Positions 24,727 to 33,782 of a stretch of 64,000 bases of DNA are shown here, one piece after another (position 1 is the first letter of the stretch; each line of letters begins with the position of its first letter). The notes under the pieces were generated by a model that did no database searches, was not told the DNA's origin, and saw nothing but the letters and a program-made list of their open reading frames with translations. The DNA is taken from the NCBI GenBank assembly GCA_045565285.1, contig JBJLFR010000035.1, forward strand, positions 6,738 to 70,737, written 5' to 3'. The position numbers were made by a program, and so were the translations under genes. This stretch comes from CACIIZ01 sp045565285 (GTDB taxonomy: Bacteria; Pseudomonadota; Alphaproteobacteria; Rhodobacterales; Rhodobacteraceae).

Positions 24727-26195
24727 AAGCAGTAAATCTATTGGCTGTTTCAACTGCTAAGAATACTAACGCAATATTAAAAGAAATGATAAAACAAAAT
24801 CATGGATTCATTGATCTTAAAATTCACTTAGGAGATGTAACAAGCGATTTTAAAGCATCATCTCTTGTTAGAATGAATAATAAGAGAGGAAAAAAAAGTC
24901 ATTTATTCAAAACAAATAAGAGTTATATGGGTGTTGACCATAAATTGTTAGCATCAGAAAATTTTTCTCAAAATTTAGAAACTTTTGTTGATCAACTATA
25001 TCGTCATTCAGATGCTTACAGATATAAATCACATAATTTGAAAAACTTACAAGATTATCTAGATTATTATCATATCCTGGCAGATGCTATATCTAATGAG
25101 ATTTTTTCAAATGAAATTAACCATGTGTTATTTTTTAATATACCTCACTTAGCATATGATACTATTGTTTATCAAATAGCAATTTCTCTTAAAATTCCAG
25201 TTACTATAGTTACACAATCTCTATTTTCAGATAAATTTTTTTCGCTTAATAGAATAGAATATTATGGTGATTTTAATAAAAAGAAATTTATAAAAACAGA
25301 TAAATTAGTTAAACTTCCCAAATTAAATTTATTCTATATGAAAAAGATTAAACAAAAAATTGAAAAATCTGGAAATATAAATTTAATGGCGCTTACACAT
25401 TTTTTAATGTTCTTAATTTTTAAAATGCCTTCCTTAATATTTAAACCAATTTATATTTTAAAAATATTAATAAGGATTCAAAAAATTTATAAAAAATTTC
25501 CTAAGTGGCGTGATCCTTTTGCTAATTTTTTTCATAAAAATGAACTTAGTTACTTTGAACATTTAGCTGAATTTGAAAGTACGAAAGTTAATTTTAACGA
25601 GAAATTTGTATATTTTCCTCTTCCTATGCAACCTGAAATGACTACTTCTGCAATTGGGGGAGAATTTAGGGATCAACTTTTAGCATTAGAAAAATTATCA
25701 AATATTTTACCAAAAGAAATTAAGATTTATGTCAAAGAAAATCCAAAACAAGGTTCTTATGCACGAGGACCATTATTTTTTCATAGGCTCTCAAGAATCC
25801 AGTCTATTTGTTTTGTACCTTCATATACTGATACTAATTTATTAACTGAAAAAGCTATTTTTATTGCTACAGTAACAGGAACAGTAGGGTGGGAAGCACT
25901 ATGCAAATGTAAAAATATTTTAGTTTTTGGCCATGCTTGGTTCAAAGATTTTCCTGGGGTCACAAAATATCATAAAAATTTAACTTATGAAGAAATAATT
26001 AAACAAAAAACAACTGAAAAGTTAATACTTTCAAAATTTCAAGATCTGATGGCTCTTTCTCATGATGGTGTTATTGATAGAGCCTATACTGACTTAGTAA
26101 CAAATTATGATATTAAAACTAATAATCATAAAACAGCGCAAACTATATCAAAATTAATTTTAAAAAAAGAAAAGGTAACTTTCTTAAAGGCATAA
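24705..26195 (+). CDS. capsule-type glycosyltransferase / surface carbohydrate biosynthesis protein
   Basis: 496 residues, related by eye to the Capsule_synth (PF05159-like) group. Characteristic segments are VYFPLPMQPEMTTSA, LPKEIKIYVKENPKQ (a KEHP-like motif), FVPSYTDTNLL, and the nucleotide-sugar site phrase VTGTVGWEALCKCKNILVFG. A hydrophobic stretch (about 228-262) may touch the membrane. It could transfer the CMP-nonulosonate made by the neighbours or build a capsule chain; this is inference. The start is either TTG 24705 (GGAG about 10 bases upstream, overlapping pseI by 22) or TTG 24723 (4-base overlap). Last plus-strand gene of the unit; its end overlaps the convergent pseC by 12 bases. 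Confidence 0.7.
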   Translation: MEKNNHLKAVNLLAVSTAKNTNAILKEMIKQNHGFIDLKIHLGDVTSDFKASSLVRMNNKRGKKSHLFKTNKSYMGVDHKLLASENFSQNLETFVDQLYRHSDAYRYKSHNLKNLQDYLDYYHILADAISNEIFSNEINHVLFFNIPHLAYDTIVYQIAISLKIPVTIVTQSLFSDKFFSLNRIEYYGDFNKKKFIKTDKLVKLPKLNLFYMKKIKQKIEKSGNINLMALTHFLMFLIFKMPSLIFKPIYILKILIRIQKIYKKFPKWRDPFANFFHKNELSYFEHLAEFESTKVNFNEKFVYFPLPMQPEMTTSAIGGEFRDQLLALEKLSNILPKEIKIYVKENPKQGSYARGPLFFHRLSRIQSICFVPSYTDTNLLTEKAIFIATVTGTVGWEALCKCKNILVFGHAWFKDFPGVTKYHKNLTYEEIIKQKTTEKLILSKFQDLMALSHDGVIDRAYTDLVTNYDIKTNNHKTAQTISKLILKKEKVTFLKA

Positions 26196-27323
26196 TTTTT
26201 GTAAAACTGTAATTACTTTATTTTGCATTTCATCAGTTAAATCATAGAAAATTGGTAAGCTAATAGCTCTAGAATAGTAAAATTCTGAATTTGGACATAA
26301 GCCAACCTTAAAACCTTTTTCCTGCCAAAACGGTTGAGTATGAATAGGCCTATAATGTACATTTACTCTTATATCGTTTTGATTAAGAAGATTATATATT
26401 TTTTGTCTATTTTTAACTTGTATGGGAAATAAATGAAGAGCAGAAAAGTTATACTCTTCTTGTTTTGGAAGTTTTAAATCTGAATTTTGTAATTGTTCAA
26501 AATATTTTTTTGCAATCTGATTTCTTTTATCTATAAAACTATCTATTCTTAAAAGCTGACTAACTCCTAAAGCCGCATTCATACCGCTCATACGATAATT
26601 AAATCCTATAGAGATTTGGTCATAGACCCATTTATCGTTATTTTTAATAACCATATTTTTAGGATCACGCGTAACTCCATGTGAACACAATAACTTCAGT
26701 TTTTCCATTATATGCTCGTCATTAGTAATCGCACAGCCTCCTTCTGCAGTTGTAATTACTTTAACAGGGTGAAATGAAAATACTGTAATATCTGAAAATC
26801 TACATGAACCAATTTTTGTACCTCTATAAATACCACCAATTGCATGAGATGCATCTTCTATAATTTTAAAACCATATTTATCAGAAAGTTTTTTGATTTC
26901 ACTCATATCACATGATTGACCTGCAAAATGAACTGGCATAACAATTTTTGGTAATTTCCCACGTTTTTTAGCCTGTTTCAATTTTACTGATAAAGCTATA
27001 GGACACATGTTATAACTTTCAGGATCAATATCAACAAAATCTACTTTAGCATTACACATAAGTCCAACATTTGCCGAAGCAACATAGGAATTAGGAGAAG
27101 TCCAAAGAATATCGCCATTACCTAAACCTAAAGCTAAACAAGAAATATGTAGTGCAGAAGTAGCAGAATTTGTTAAAATAGAATAATTGGATGAAGTATA
27201 AGAACAAATATTTTCTTCGAATCTCTTGACTATAGGTCCTTGTGTAATCATCTCAGATTTCAGAACTTTAATCACTTCATTAATGTCATCATCATTTATG
27301 CTTTGCTTACTGTAAGGTATCAT
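26184..27323 (-). CDS. pseC: UDP-4-amino-4,6-dideoxy-N-acetyl-beta-L-altrosamine transaminase (PseC)
   Basis: DegT/DnrJ/EryC1-type PLP aminotransferase, second step of pseudaminic acid synthesis, using Glu as donor. 380 residues with ATG at 27323: opening MIPYSKQSIND is typical of PseC. Lys188 in FSFHPVKVIT is the Schiff-base Lys, EDASHAIGG has the PLP Asp, TNSATSALH the phosphate loop. Stop of pseB and start of pseC share one base (TGATG), so the two are translationally coupled. An upstream TTG at 27326 adds one Met only and is not needed. Confidence 0.92.
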   Translation of the reverse strand: MIPYSKQSINDDDINEVIKVLKSEMITQGPIVKRFEENICSYTSSNYSILTNSATSALHISCLALGLGNGDILWTSPNSYVASANVGLMCNAKVDFVDIDPESYNMCPIALSVKLKQAKKRGKLPKIVMPVHFAGQSCDMSEIKKLSDKYGFKIIEDASHAIGGIYRGTKIGSCRFSDITVFSFHPVKVITTAEGGCAITNDEHIMEKLKLLCSHGVTRDPKNMVIKNNDKWVYDQISIGFNYRMSGMNAALGVSQLLRIDSFIDKRNQIAKKYFEQLQNSDLKLPKQEEYNFSALHLFPIQVKNRQKIYNLLNQNDIRVNVHYRPIHTQPFWQEKGFKVGLCPNSEFYYSRAISLPIFYDLTDEMQNKVITVLQKLCL

Positions 27324-28321
27324 CAATATTTACCAATTAGGGTATGATTTTTAGTAAGCCATTTTTTAAAATCTTCTATACTCAACCAATCTGGATTAGT
27401 ATTAGAGGAATATATAAAATTATCAGCCACTTTTTTCCCATCCCTTATTCTAGATGGATCACTAGACCAATTATGTATAGAAGGAAAAATTTTATAATAG
27501 GAATTGTATTCGTAAGTGTATGCTGAATCTTCAAATCCTATCATCTGTTCATGAAGTTTTTCTCCAGGTCGAATACCAACTACCCTCTTTTCAATTTGAG
27601 GATTAATAGCATTAGCAATTTCTGTAATTTTCATAGAAGGAATTTTTTTAACATAAATTTCTCCACCTGACATATCCTCAAATGCTTTCCATACTAATTT
27701 AACACCATCTTCCAATGAAATCATGAATCTAGTCATTCTTAAATCAGTAATTGGAAAAAAACCATCTTTTTCCTTCTCTAAAAAAAAGGGGATTACTGAC
27801 CCTCTAGATCCCATTACATTCCCGTATCTTACTACTGAAAATTTACACTTAACAGAACCTGAATAAGAATTTCCAGCAACAAACATTTTATCAGAAGCTA
27901 ATTTAGTTGCTCCATAAAGATTTATAGGGTTAGATGCTTTATCTGTAGATAATGCTACACATTTTTTTATGCCTTTATCTAAGCAAGCATCAATCACATT
28001 CATTGCGCCAAGAACATTTGTTTTTACACATTCAAATGGATTATATTCTGCCGTAGGTACAATCTTAGTTGCCGCTGCATGGACAACGTAATCAATGCCA
28101 TCTAAAGCACGCATTAATCTTTCCTTATCTCTCACATCTCCAATAAAAAATCTAACTCGAGGATCATTTTGATAGACCTTTTGCATATCCCACTGCTTAA
28201 TTTCATCGCGAGAAAAAACTACAAGCCTTTTAGGATTATATTTTTTTAGTGTAAGTGGTATAAACCTCGACCCAAAAGAACCAGTCCCCCCAGTAATTAA
28301 GATATCAGAATTTTTTTTCAA
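27323..28321 (-). CDS. pseB: UDP-N-acetylglucosamine 4,6-dehydratase (inverting), PseB
   Basis: Short-chain dehydrogenase-type enzyme that starts pseudaminic acid synthesis from UDP-GlcNAc, inverting C5. 332 residues. ITGGTGSFGSRF (9-20) binds NADP, VVFSRDE is the PseB/FlaA1 signature, STDKASNP carries the catalytic Asp127-Lys128 pair, and LYGATK the Tyr136/Lys140 pair. Start is TTG at 28321 with AGGGG 7-8 bases upstream and no ATG nearby. It follows waaA by 64 bases and leads directly into pseC. Confidence 0.93.
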   Translation of the reverse strand: MKKNSDILITGGTGSFGSRFIPLTLKKYNPKRLVVFSRDEIKQWDMQKVYQNDPRVRFFIGDVRDKERLMRALDGIDYVVHAAATKIVPTAEYNPFECVKTNVLGAMNVIDACLDKGIKKCVALSTDKASNPINLYGATKLASDKMFVAGNSYSGSVKCKFSVVRYGNVMGSRGSVIPFFLEKEKDGFFPITDLRMTRFMISLEDGVKLVWKAFEDMSGGEIYVKKIPSMKITEIANAINPQIEKRVVGIRPGEKLHEQMIGFEDSAYTYEYNSYYKIFPSIHNWSSDPSRIRDGKKVADNFIYSSNTNPDWLSIEDFKKWLTKNHTLIGKY

Positions 28322-28385
28322 TTGATTACCCCTATTTAAATCTTTTTTTAGCTATTATAGAAAAGAAAATCAATCAAAGAAAAAA

Positions 28386-29669
28386 TTATAAGAAAGTATT
28401 TATTGTCTTAATTATTTGAGAGGATTGATTGTTAAGAGAATTGACATATTTCAATCCCTTTTGACCAATCAAATTGGCATTATCATTATTACTTAAGATT
28501 TTAACACTTTCCACTAATTCTTGAATATTTTTTATATATATAATTGCACCTCTATCATTCAATTGATCATAGGCTTTTTGAAAATTATAAATATGAGGAC
28601 CTGTAATAATAGCACTACCAAACCTACAAGGTTCATAAGGGTTGTGGCCGCCAATCTTGACTAATGATCCACCTAAAAAAACAATCTTACTAATATTATA
28701 CCATAGACCTAACTCACCTAATGTGTCAGCTAGATAAATTGAAGTTTTTTCTGTAATCTTTTGTTCTTTACTCCGAATTTTGATTATGTGTGCATTTGAT
28801 TTTATTTTTCTAAATATTTGTTCAACTCTATTAGGGTGTCTTGGAATTAATATAAGTAAAAAATTTTTGTCAATATCATGTAGTTTTTTTTGTGCATTTA
28901 CTATTATTTCCTCTTCTCCTTCATGAGTTGAAGCAGCAATCCATATTTTTTTATTTTTAAAAATTTCTTTTAATATATGATATTCATTTAATTCATAACT
29001 AAGGGGTTTAGCTTGTTCTTTGGATGAAGCAACACCAAGTAAATTTTTTTCAATAATACCTAAAGATAATAATCTTTTTGCAGCTAAATGGTCATTCGCA
29101 TAAATGAAATCAAACTTATCCAAAATTTGCTTTGATGTAATTTTTATTTTTAACCAATTTTCAAAAGTTTTTTTTTCAATACGAGCATTAATTAGACCCA
29201 GTGGAATATGGCGTTTTTTTATTTCAAAGATAACTCTTGGCCAGAATTCACTTTCTACAAAAATTATTAAATTGGGTTTCCAATGATCTAAAAAATTTTT
29301 TGTTGCAGAAAAAGTATCGATAGGAGAAAATTGATGAATACAATTTCTTGGCATCATTTTCTTTAAAATTAAAGAAGAAGAAATGGTGGTTGTAGTAATT
29401 AAAAATTTAAGTTTTTTATTATTTTTCCCCAAATTTTCAATTAAATTTAAAATACTTAATGATTCACCTACACTAGCAGCATTAAACCATATTAAAGAAC
29501 CCAAAGGTCTACTTAAATTAGAGATCCCTTTTCTTTCCAAAATTCTTTTCTTATCTTCCTTACCTTTAATTAATCTATATTTAAGAAAAATAAATAAGAG
29601 AAATTCAAAATACCTTGTTGCAAAAAAATATATTTTTAAAATAATAGAATGTTTAACTATTCTAATCAT
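28386..29669 (-). CDS. waaA: 3-deoxy-D-manno-octulosonic acid (Kdo) transferase
   Basis: GT30 glycosyltransferase at the inner membrane that adds Kdo to the lipid A precursor. 427 residues. An N-terminal membrane helix precedes IWFNAASVGES, which holds the catalytic Glu; later FVESEFWPR, GLINARI, IPRHPNRVEQ and FLGGSLVKIGGHNPYEPC are all family signatures. Start ATG at 29669, 4 bases below the pgi stop. Its place next to the nonulosonate genes links LPS core assembly with the acidic sugar pathway, but it is a core LPS gene in its own right. Confidence 0.94.
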   Translation of the reverse strand: MIRIVKHSIILKIYFFATRYFEFLLFIFLKYRLIKGKEDKKRILERKGISNLSRPLGSLIWFNAASVGESLSILNLIENLGKNNKKLKFLITTTTISSSLILKKMMPRNCIHQFSPIDTFSATKNFLDHWKPNLIIFVESEFWPRVIFEIKKRHIPLGLINARIEKKTFENWLKIKITSKQILDKFDFIYANDHLAAKRLLSLGIIEKNLLGVASSKEQAKPLSYELNEYHILKEIFKNKKIWIAASTHEGEEEIIVNAQKKLHDIDKNFLLILIPRHPNRVEQIFRKIKSNAHIIKIRSKEQKITEKTSIYLADTLGELGLWYNISKIVFLGGSLVKIGGHNPYEPCRFGSAIITGPHIYNFQKAYDQLNDRGAIIYIKNIQELVESVKILSNNDNANLIGQKGLKYVNSLNNQSSQIIKTINTFL

Positions 29670-29673
29670 TGAT

Positions 29674-31266
29674 TCAAAAGTTTTTAAGTTTTTTTATTTC
29701 ATTTAATAAATTCAATGTAGAATTACTGAAATCTTCATTTTGATTTATTTGGTTAAGATTTTCAGTTAATTTTTTAGCAATTTTTTTACCTATTTCTACA
29801 CCCCATTGGTCAAAAGAATTTATATTCCATAATATACCTTCTGAAAACGTTCGGTGCTCAAAAAGTGCTAGTAATTTTCCTAAGATTCTTGGAGTTAATT
29901 GTTTATATATCAAAACTGTAGAAGGTCTATTTCCAACACAATAATGATGTTGATTACCTTTTTCTTCAAACCTACTTTCATTTTTGATACCTAGCATAAG
30001 AGCTTCAGATTGTGCTAAACAATTTACTATCAATTGCAAGTGATGCTTTTCATAATATCCATCGTCTATACAATTAGCACCCAATAAAAATTCACATGGA
30101 ATTATCTGATTACTTTGATGCAAAAATTGAAAAAATGCATGTTGGCTATTTGTACCAACTTGACCCCATATTACTGGAGTTGTTGGATAATCTATTCTAT
30201 CACCATTTAGATTCACTGATTTACCATTACTTTCCATATCAAGTTGTTGCAAATAGGTAGGTAGGTATTCAAGTTTAGTTTCATAAGGTAAAATAGCTCT
30301 AGAAGTATATTGACAAATTGTGGAATGCCAAAAACCAATCAGTGCTAAAGTTATTGGAAGGTTTTTGGAGACTTCTTCGTTTTTAAAATGATAGTCTATT
30401 TGAGCAGCACCTTCTAAAAATTGAGTGAATAGATCAACACCTATTGCTAACATAATTGGTAACCCAATAGGCCCCCAAACAGAAAATCTTCCTCCTACCC
30501 ATTCATCAAATTCAAAAACATTTTCCTCAAATATTCCAAGATCTAATGCTTTTTCCTTAGACGAACACACTGCAATAAAGTTCTGCATACCTTCAGAGCC
30601 AAGTTTTGAACAAACCCATTTAATAGCTGCCTTTGCATTAGAAATAGTTTCAATTGTAGTGAACGACTTAGATGATAATATAAAAAGAGTTTTATTGGGA
30701 TCTAAATTTTTTATAATTTTAATTATATCTGATGAATCAATATTTGAAACAAAGTGAATTTTTGGTCCATCATGATATTCAGATAATGCACTAGTAACTA
30801 ATTTAGGGCCCAGTTCAGAACCTCCTATCCCGATGTTAACAACATCTGTAAACTGATCTCCAGAGCACGATTTTTTTTTGCCATTTCTAATTTGATTGCA
30901 AAACGTAGAAATAAATTTAAATCTTCTTTGCAATTTTTTATTTATTACACTAATACTATTTAAATTATTATTTTTAAAATTTCTAAGTGCAGTATGTAAA
31001 ACTGATCTATTTTCAGTAATATTGATTTTATCCCCTTTGAACATAGCATCAACTTTTTTCATAATTTCTGAAGTTTCAGCAAATTTTATAAGGTTTGTAA
31101 GTGTGGAGGAATCTATATTGGTTTTGGAATAATCAAAATAAAAATCCTCTATTTTTATACTGCATTTTATAAATCTGTTGTTATCTGCTTTAAAGAGATT
31201 TTCAATTCTTCTTTTTTTAAATTCTTCCTGGTTTTTTTTTAATAAGTCCCAATAAATATTCTGCAT
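29674..31266 (-). CDS. pgi: glucose-6-phosphate isomerase
   Basis: Interconverts glucose-6-phosphate and fructose-6-phosphate. 530 residues. NIGIGGSELGP, LSSKSFTTIET and GGRFSVWGPIGLP are clear SIS-domain signatures, and the later VGTNSQHAFFQFLHQ region is conserved. Where E. coli and mammalian enzymes have GEPGTN with the catalytic base Glu, this protein reads GQVGTN (Gln369, codon at 30160-30162). Other conserved residues such as the His of the EKHHLQLIVN region and the Lys of the C-terminal helix look present. Some alphaproteobacterial relatives also vary here. Together with eda, next on the same strand, it supports sugar flow through Entner-Doudoroff metabolism. Confidence 0.93.
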   Translation of the reverse strand: MQNIYWDLLKKNQEEFKKRRIENLFKADNNRFIKCSIKIEDFYFDYSKTNIDSSTLTNLIKFAETSEIMKKVDAMFKGDKINITENRSVLHTALRNFKNNNLNSISVINKKLQRRFKFISTFCNQIRNGKKKSCSGDQFTDVVNIGIGGSELGPKLVTSALSEYHDGPKIHFVSNIDSSDIIKIIKNLDPNKTLFILSSKSFTTIETISNAKAAIKWVCSKLGSEGMQNFIAVCSSKEKALDLGIFEENVFEFDEWVGGRFSVWGPIGLPIMLAIGVDLFTQFLEGAAQIDYHFKNEEVSKNLPITLALIGFWHSTICQYTSRAILPYETKLEYLPTYLQQLDMESNGKSVNLNGDRIDYPTTPVIWGQVGTNSQHAFFQFLHQSNQIIPCEFLLGANCIDDGYYEKHHLQLIVNCLAQSEALMLGIKNESRFEEKGNQHHYCVGNRPSTVLIYKQLTPRILGKLLALFEHRTFSEGILWNINSFDQWGVEIGKKIAKKLTENLNQINQNEDFSNSTLNLLNEIKKLKNF

Positions 31267-31273
31267 TATTATT

Positions 31274-31909
31274 TCATACTACTTCTTTTAAAATTTCATT
31301 TATTTTTTTCCAATCTTTTTCATCTATGAGGTTCTTTGGAACCATCCAACTACCAGCAACTCCAAAGACATTTGACAAGCTCAAATAATTTTTAGCGTTA
31401 ATTTGGTTAATTCCTCCTGTTGGAAAAAAATAACAATCAGGAAAAGGGCCTTGTAATGCTTTTAACATTTTTATGCCACCTAATACTTCTGCAGGAAAAA
31501 ATTTTAATAGTTCATACCCTCGACTATATGAAACCATTATTTCAGAGGGGCTAGATACTCCTGGAATTAGAGGAAAATTGTATTTTTCACATCCTTGAAA
31601 GAGTTGTTCACTTATTCCGGGTGATATTCCAAATTTTGCTCCTACATCAATAGCAGACTGAACATTTTTATCTGTCATCAAAGTACCAACACCAACTATA
31701 AAATTTTTATTCTTTGCCATAACATTAATGGCTTCTAATGCAACCTTTGTTCGCAGGGTAACTTCAAATACTTTTATCTCATTTTCAAGAAAAATATCCA
31801 TTAAATAATTACAGGAATCTAATTCTTCTATAGTAAGAATAGGTAAAATTTTTTGCGATAAAAAATATTCTTGAAATACTTTGTTTATCTTTAATACATT
31901 TTCCCGCAA
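31274..31909 (-). CDS. eda: 2-dehydro-3-deoxy-phosphogluconate (KDPG) aldolase
   Basis: Class I aldolase of the Entner-Doudoroff pathway, splitting KDPG into pyruvate and glyceraldehyde-3-phosphate. 211 residues. Glu49 in FEVTLRT is the general acid/base and Lys136 in LLKFFPAE forms the Schiff base; GVGTLMT, SPGISEQL and FFPTGGI complete the phosphate and pyruvate sites. Start TTG at 31909 with AAGGTG 6 bases upstream. The 7-base gap to pgi points to one transcript. edd and zwf are not in the window. Confidence 0.94.
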   Translation of the reverse strand: MRENVLKINKVFQEYFLSQKILPILTIEELDSCNYLMDIFLENEIKVFEVTLRTKVALEAINVMAKNKNFIVGVGTLMTDKNVQSAIDVGAKFGISPGISEQLFQGCEKYNFPLIPGVSSPSEIMVSYSRGYELLKFFPAEVLGGIKMLKALQGPFPDCYFFPTGGINQINAKNYLSLSNVFGVAGSWMVPKNLIDEKDWKKINEILKEVV

Positions 31910-31981
31910 AATTACACCTTATAATTTGATTTATAAATAATAAAAATTATTCCATTACTCATTTTTAAAACTATTTTTCTT

Positions 31982-32395
31982 CTATAACAAATCTCTCAAA
32001 AATGGAATTAAAGGTTTATCTGCATCTGGCATAGGAAATTTATTTAATTCTCCAGGATAAACCCATTTAATCTCTTGTCCTTCATTTGCTATAATAATTC
32101 CATCCCATTTTCTACAAACAAATAGCAAAAGTAAAAGGTTAAACTCAGTGTAGTTATGTGTAGAAAAAGTTAGTGGGGCAAGACAACTTTTCCAAGTTTT
32201 GATATTTAATTCCTCACTAAGTTCTCTTATTAAAGCATCTTCAGCCTTTTCTTTATCTTCTAATTTTCCTCCTGGGAATTCCCACAGTCCTCCCAAATAT
32301 TTATTTTTTGGTCTCTTTGCGATTAGTATCCTTCCATCAACATCTATAAGAGCAGCAGCAGCTACAATTTGAATTTTACGATCTATAATCTGCAT
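31982..32395 (-). CDS. mutT: MutT-family Nudix hydrolase (8-oxo-dGTP diphosphatase type)
   Basis: 137 residues. The Nudix box GGKLEDKEKAEDALIRELSEEL is complete in pattern (GX5EX7REXXEE), preceded by AKRPKNKYLGGLWEFPGG, a phrase typical of true MutT. The enzyme clears 8-oxo-dGTP from the nucleotide pool. It overlaps argJ by 20 bases at its start. argJ-mutT linkage near secA is common in alphaproteobacteria. Confidence 0.9.
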   Translation of the reverse strand: MQIIDRKIQIVAAAALIDVDGRILIAKRPKNKYLGGLWEFPGGKLEDKEKAEDALIRELSEELNIKTWKSCLAPLTFSTHNYTEFNLLLLLFVCRKWDGIIIANEGQEIKWVYPGELNKFPMPDADKPLIPFLRDLL

Positions 32396-33608
32396 TTATT
32401 TCTATATACTCTTTTGTAAAATCACATCCCCAAACTTTTGCTTTTCCTTTTCCTATTCCTAAATCTACCCTTACCAACAAATTAGAATTTTTCATATAAT
32501 CTTTGGCCTTTTTTTCATTATATTTTTTATATACCTTTCCATTAATTGTTATCAAATATTCTCCAAAATATATCTTAATTTTTTCTTGGATAATATTTTC
32601 ACCAGATTTTCCTATTGCCATTATAATTCTTCCCCAATTAGGATCCTCACCTGCTATTGCCGTTTTTACCAAAGGCGAATTGGCAACTGAAAGTGCAATA
32701 ATTTTTGCACTTTTGTCATTTAAAGCATTCATAATTTGATATTCAACTAATTTTTTTGTACCCTCACCATCTTTTACAATATCTAGTGCTAATTCTTTCA
32801 TTATTAGTTCTAAAACTTTTGAAAATTTTTTTATTCTTTTATCAGAAAATTTTTCAATTGGATTCATATTAACATTGGCAGTAGACGAAACTAAGACCAT
32901 ATCGGATGTTGATGTATCACTGTCAACAGTAATAGAATTAAAGGTTTTATTAGATAGATCAGAAGTGAGTTGTTGTAAAATTTCATAAGAAATTTTTATG
33001 TCAGTAATTATAAATGAAAGCATGGTAGCCATATTAGGTGCTATCATACCAGAGCCCTTAGCTATACCCGCAATAGAAATTATATTATTATCTATTTTAA
33101 ACTTTCTAAATCTTAATTTTGGATAGGTATCCGTAGTCATGATAGCCTTAGCACAATCAAATAACTGATTTTCAGAAAGATTTTGTATTAATTCAGGTAT
33201 TTTTTCTGTTATTTTTTTATATGGAAGAAGTTCGCCAATTACACCAGTCGAAGCCATTAAAATCCTTTTTTTATTTATTTTAAGATTTTTAGATATTTTT
33301 GAAACTATTTTTTCAATAGCTTGTGTACCCTCTTTCCCTGTAAATGCATTTGCATTTCCCGAATTTACTATTATTGCAATAGGTTCATTTCTGTTTTTAA
33401 AAGCACTTTTTACAATTCTTTTTGACCAGATAACAGACGGAGATTTAGTACGAGAGTTAGTAAAAACACCTGTAACAATACTTCCAATTTCAAGGAATAT
33501 AAGTATTAAGTCTAATCTATCTTTATATTTTATATTAGCACATAGAGATGAAAATTTTGCTCCTTTTATTTTATTTTTTTCATTACTGGAAAAGTCTATT
33601 TTATTCAT
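32376..33608 (-). CDS. argJ: bifunctional glutamate N-acetyltransferase / amino-acid acetyltransferase ArgJ
   Basis: Moves the acetyl group from N-acetylornithine to glutamate (and can use acetyl-CoA) in arginine synthesis. The 410-residue precursor self-cleaves before the Thr in NMATMLSF to give alpha and beta chains. Other signatures: STGVIGELLP, GIAKGSGMI, VDSDTSTSD and EDPNWGRIIMAIGKSG. Start ATG at 33608. Divergent from secA across 174 bases. The peptidyl-prolyl isomerase gene often found between them in relatives is absent. Confidence 0.94.
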   Translation of the reverse strand: MNKIDFSSNEKNKIKGAKFSSLCANIKYKDRLDLILIFLEIGSIVTGVFTNSRTKSPSVIWSKRIVKSAFKNRNEPIAIIVNSGNANAFTGKEGTQAIEKIVSKISKNLKINKKRILMASTGVIGELLPYKKITEKIPELIQNLSENQLFDCAKAIMTTDTYPKLRFRKFKIDNNIISIAGIAKGSGMIAPNMATMLSFIITDIKISYEILQQLTSDLSNKTFNSITVDSDTSTSDMVLVSSTANVNMNPIEKFSDKRIKKFSKVLELIMKELALDIVKDGEGTKKLVEYQIMNALNDKSAKIIALSVANSPLVKTAIAGEDPNWGRIIMAIGKSGENIIQEKIKIYFGEYLITINGKVYKKYNEKKAKDYMKNSNLLVRVDLGIGKGKAKVWGCDFTKEYIEINADYRS

Positions 33609-33782
33609 TTTTAAAATTAACTTTTTTAATTATAGTTCAATAAGATTCAATAATAGTATTTGATTTTTTACTGCTTTACCTTGATATAAGTATCTATTAA
33701 AACAATTTTTAATCTATATAATATGTTTCTATCATTAATTAGAAATAAACAAAAATAAAATATAAAGGCTTTTGAAAATAAA

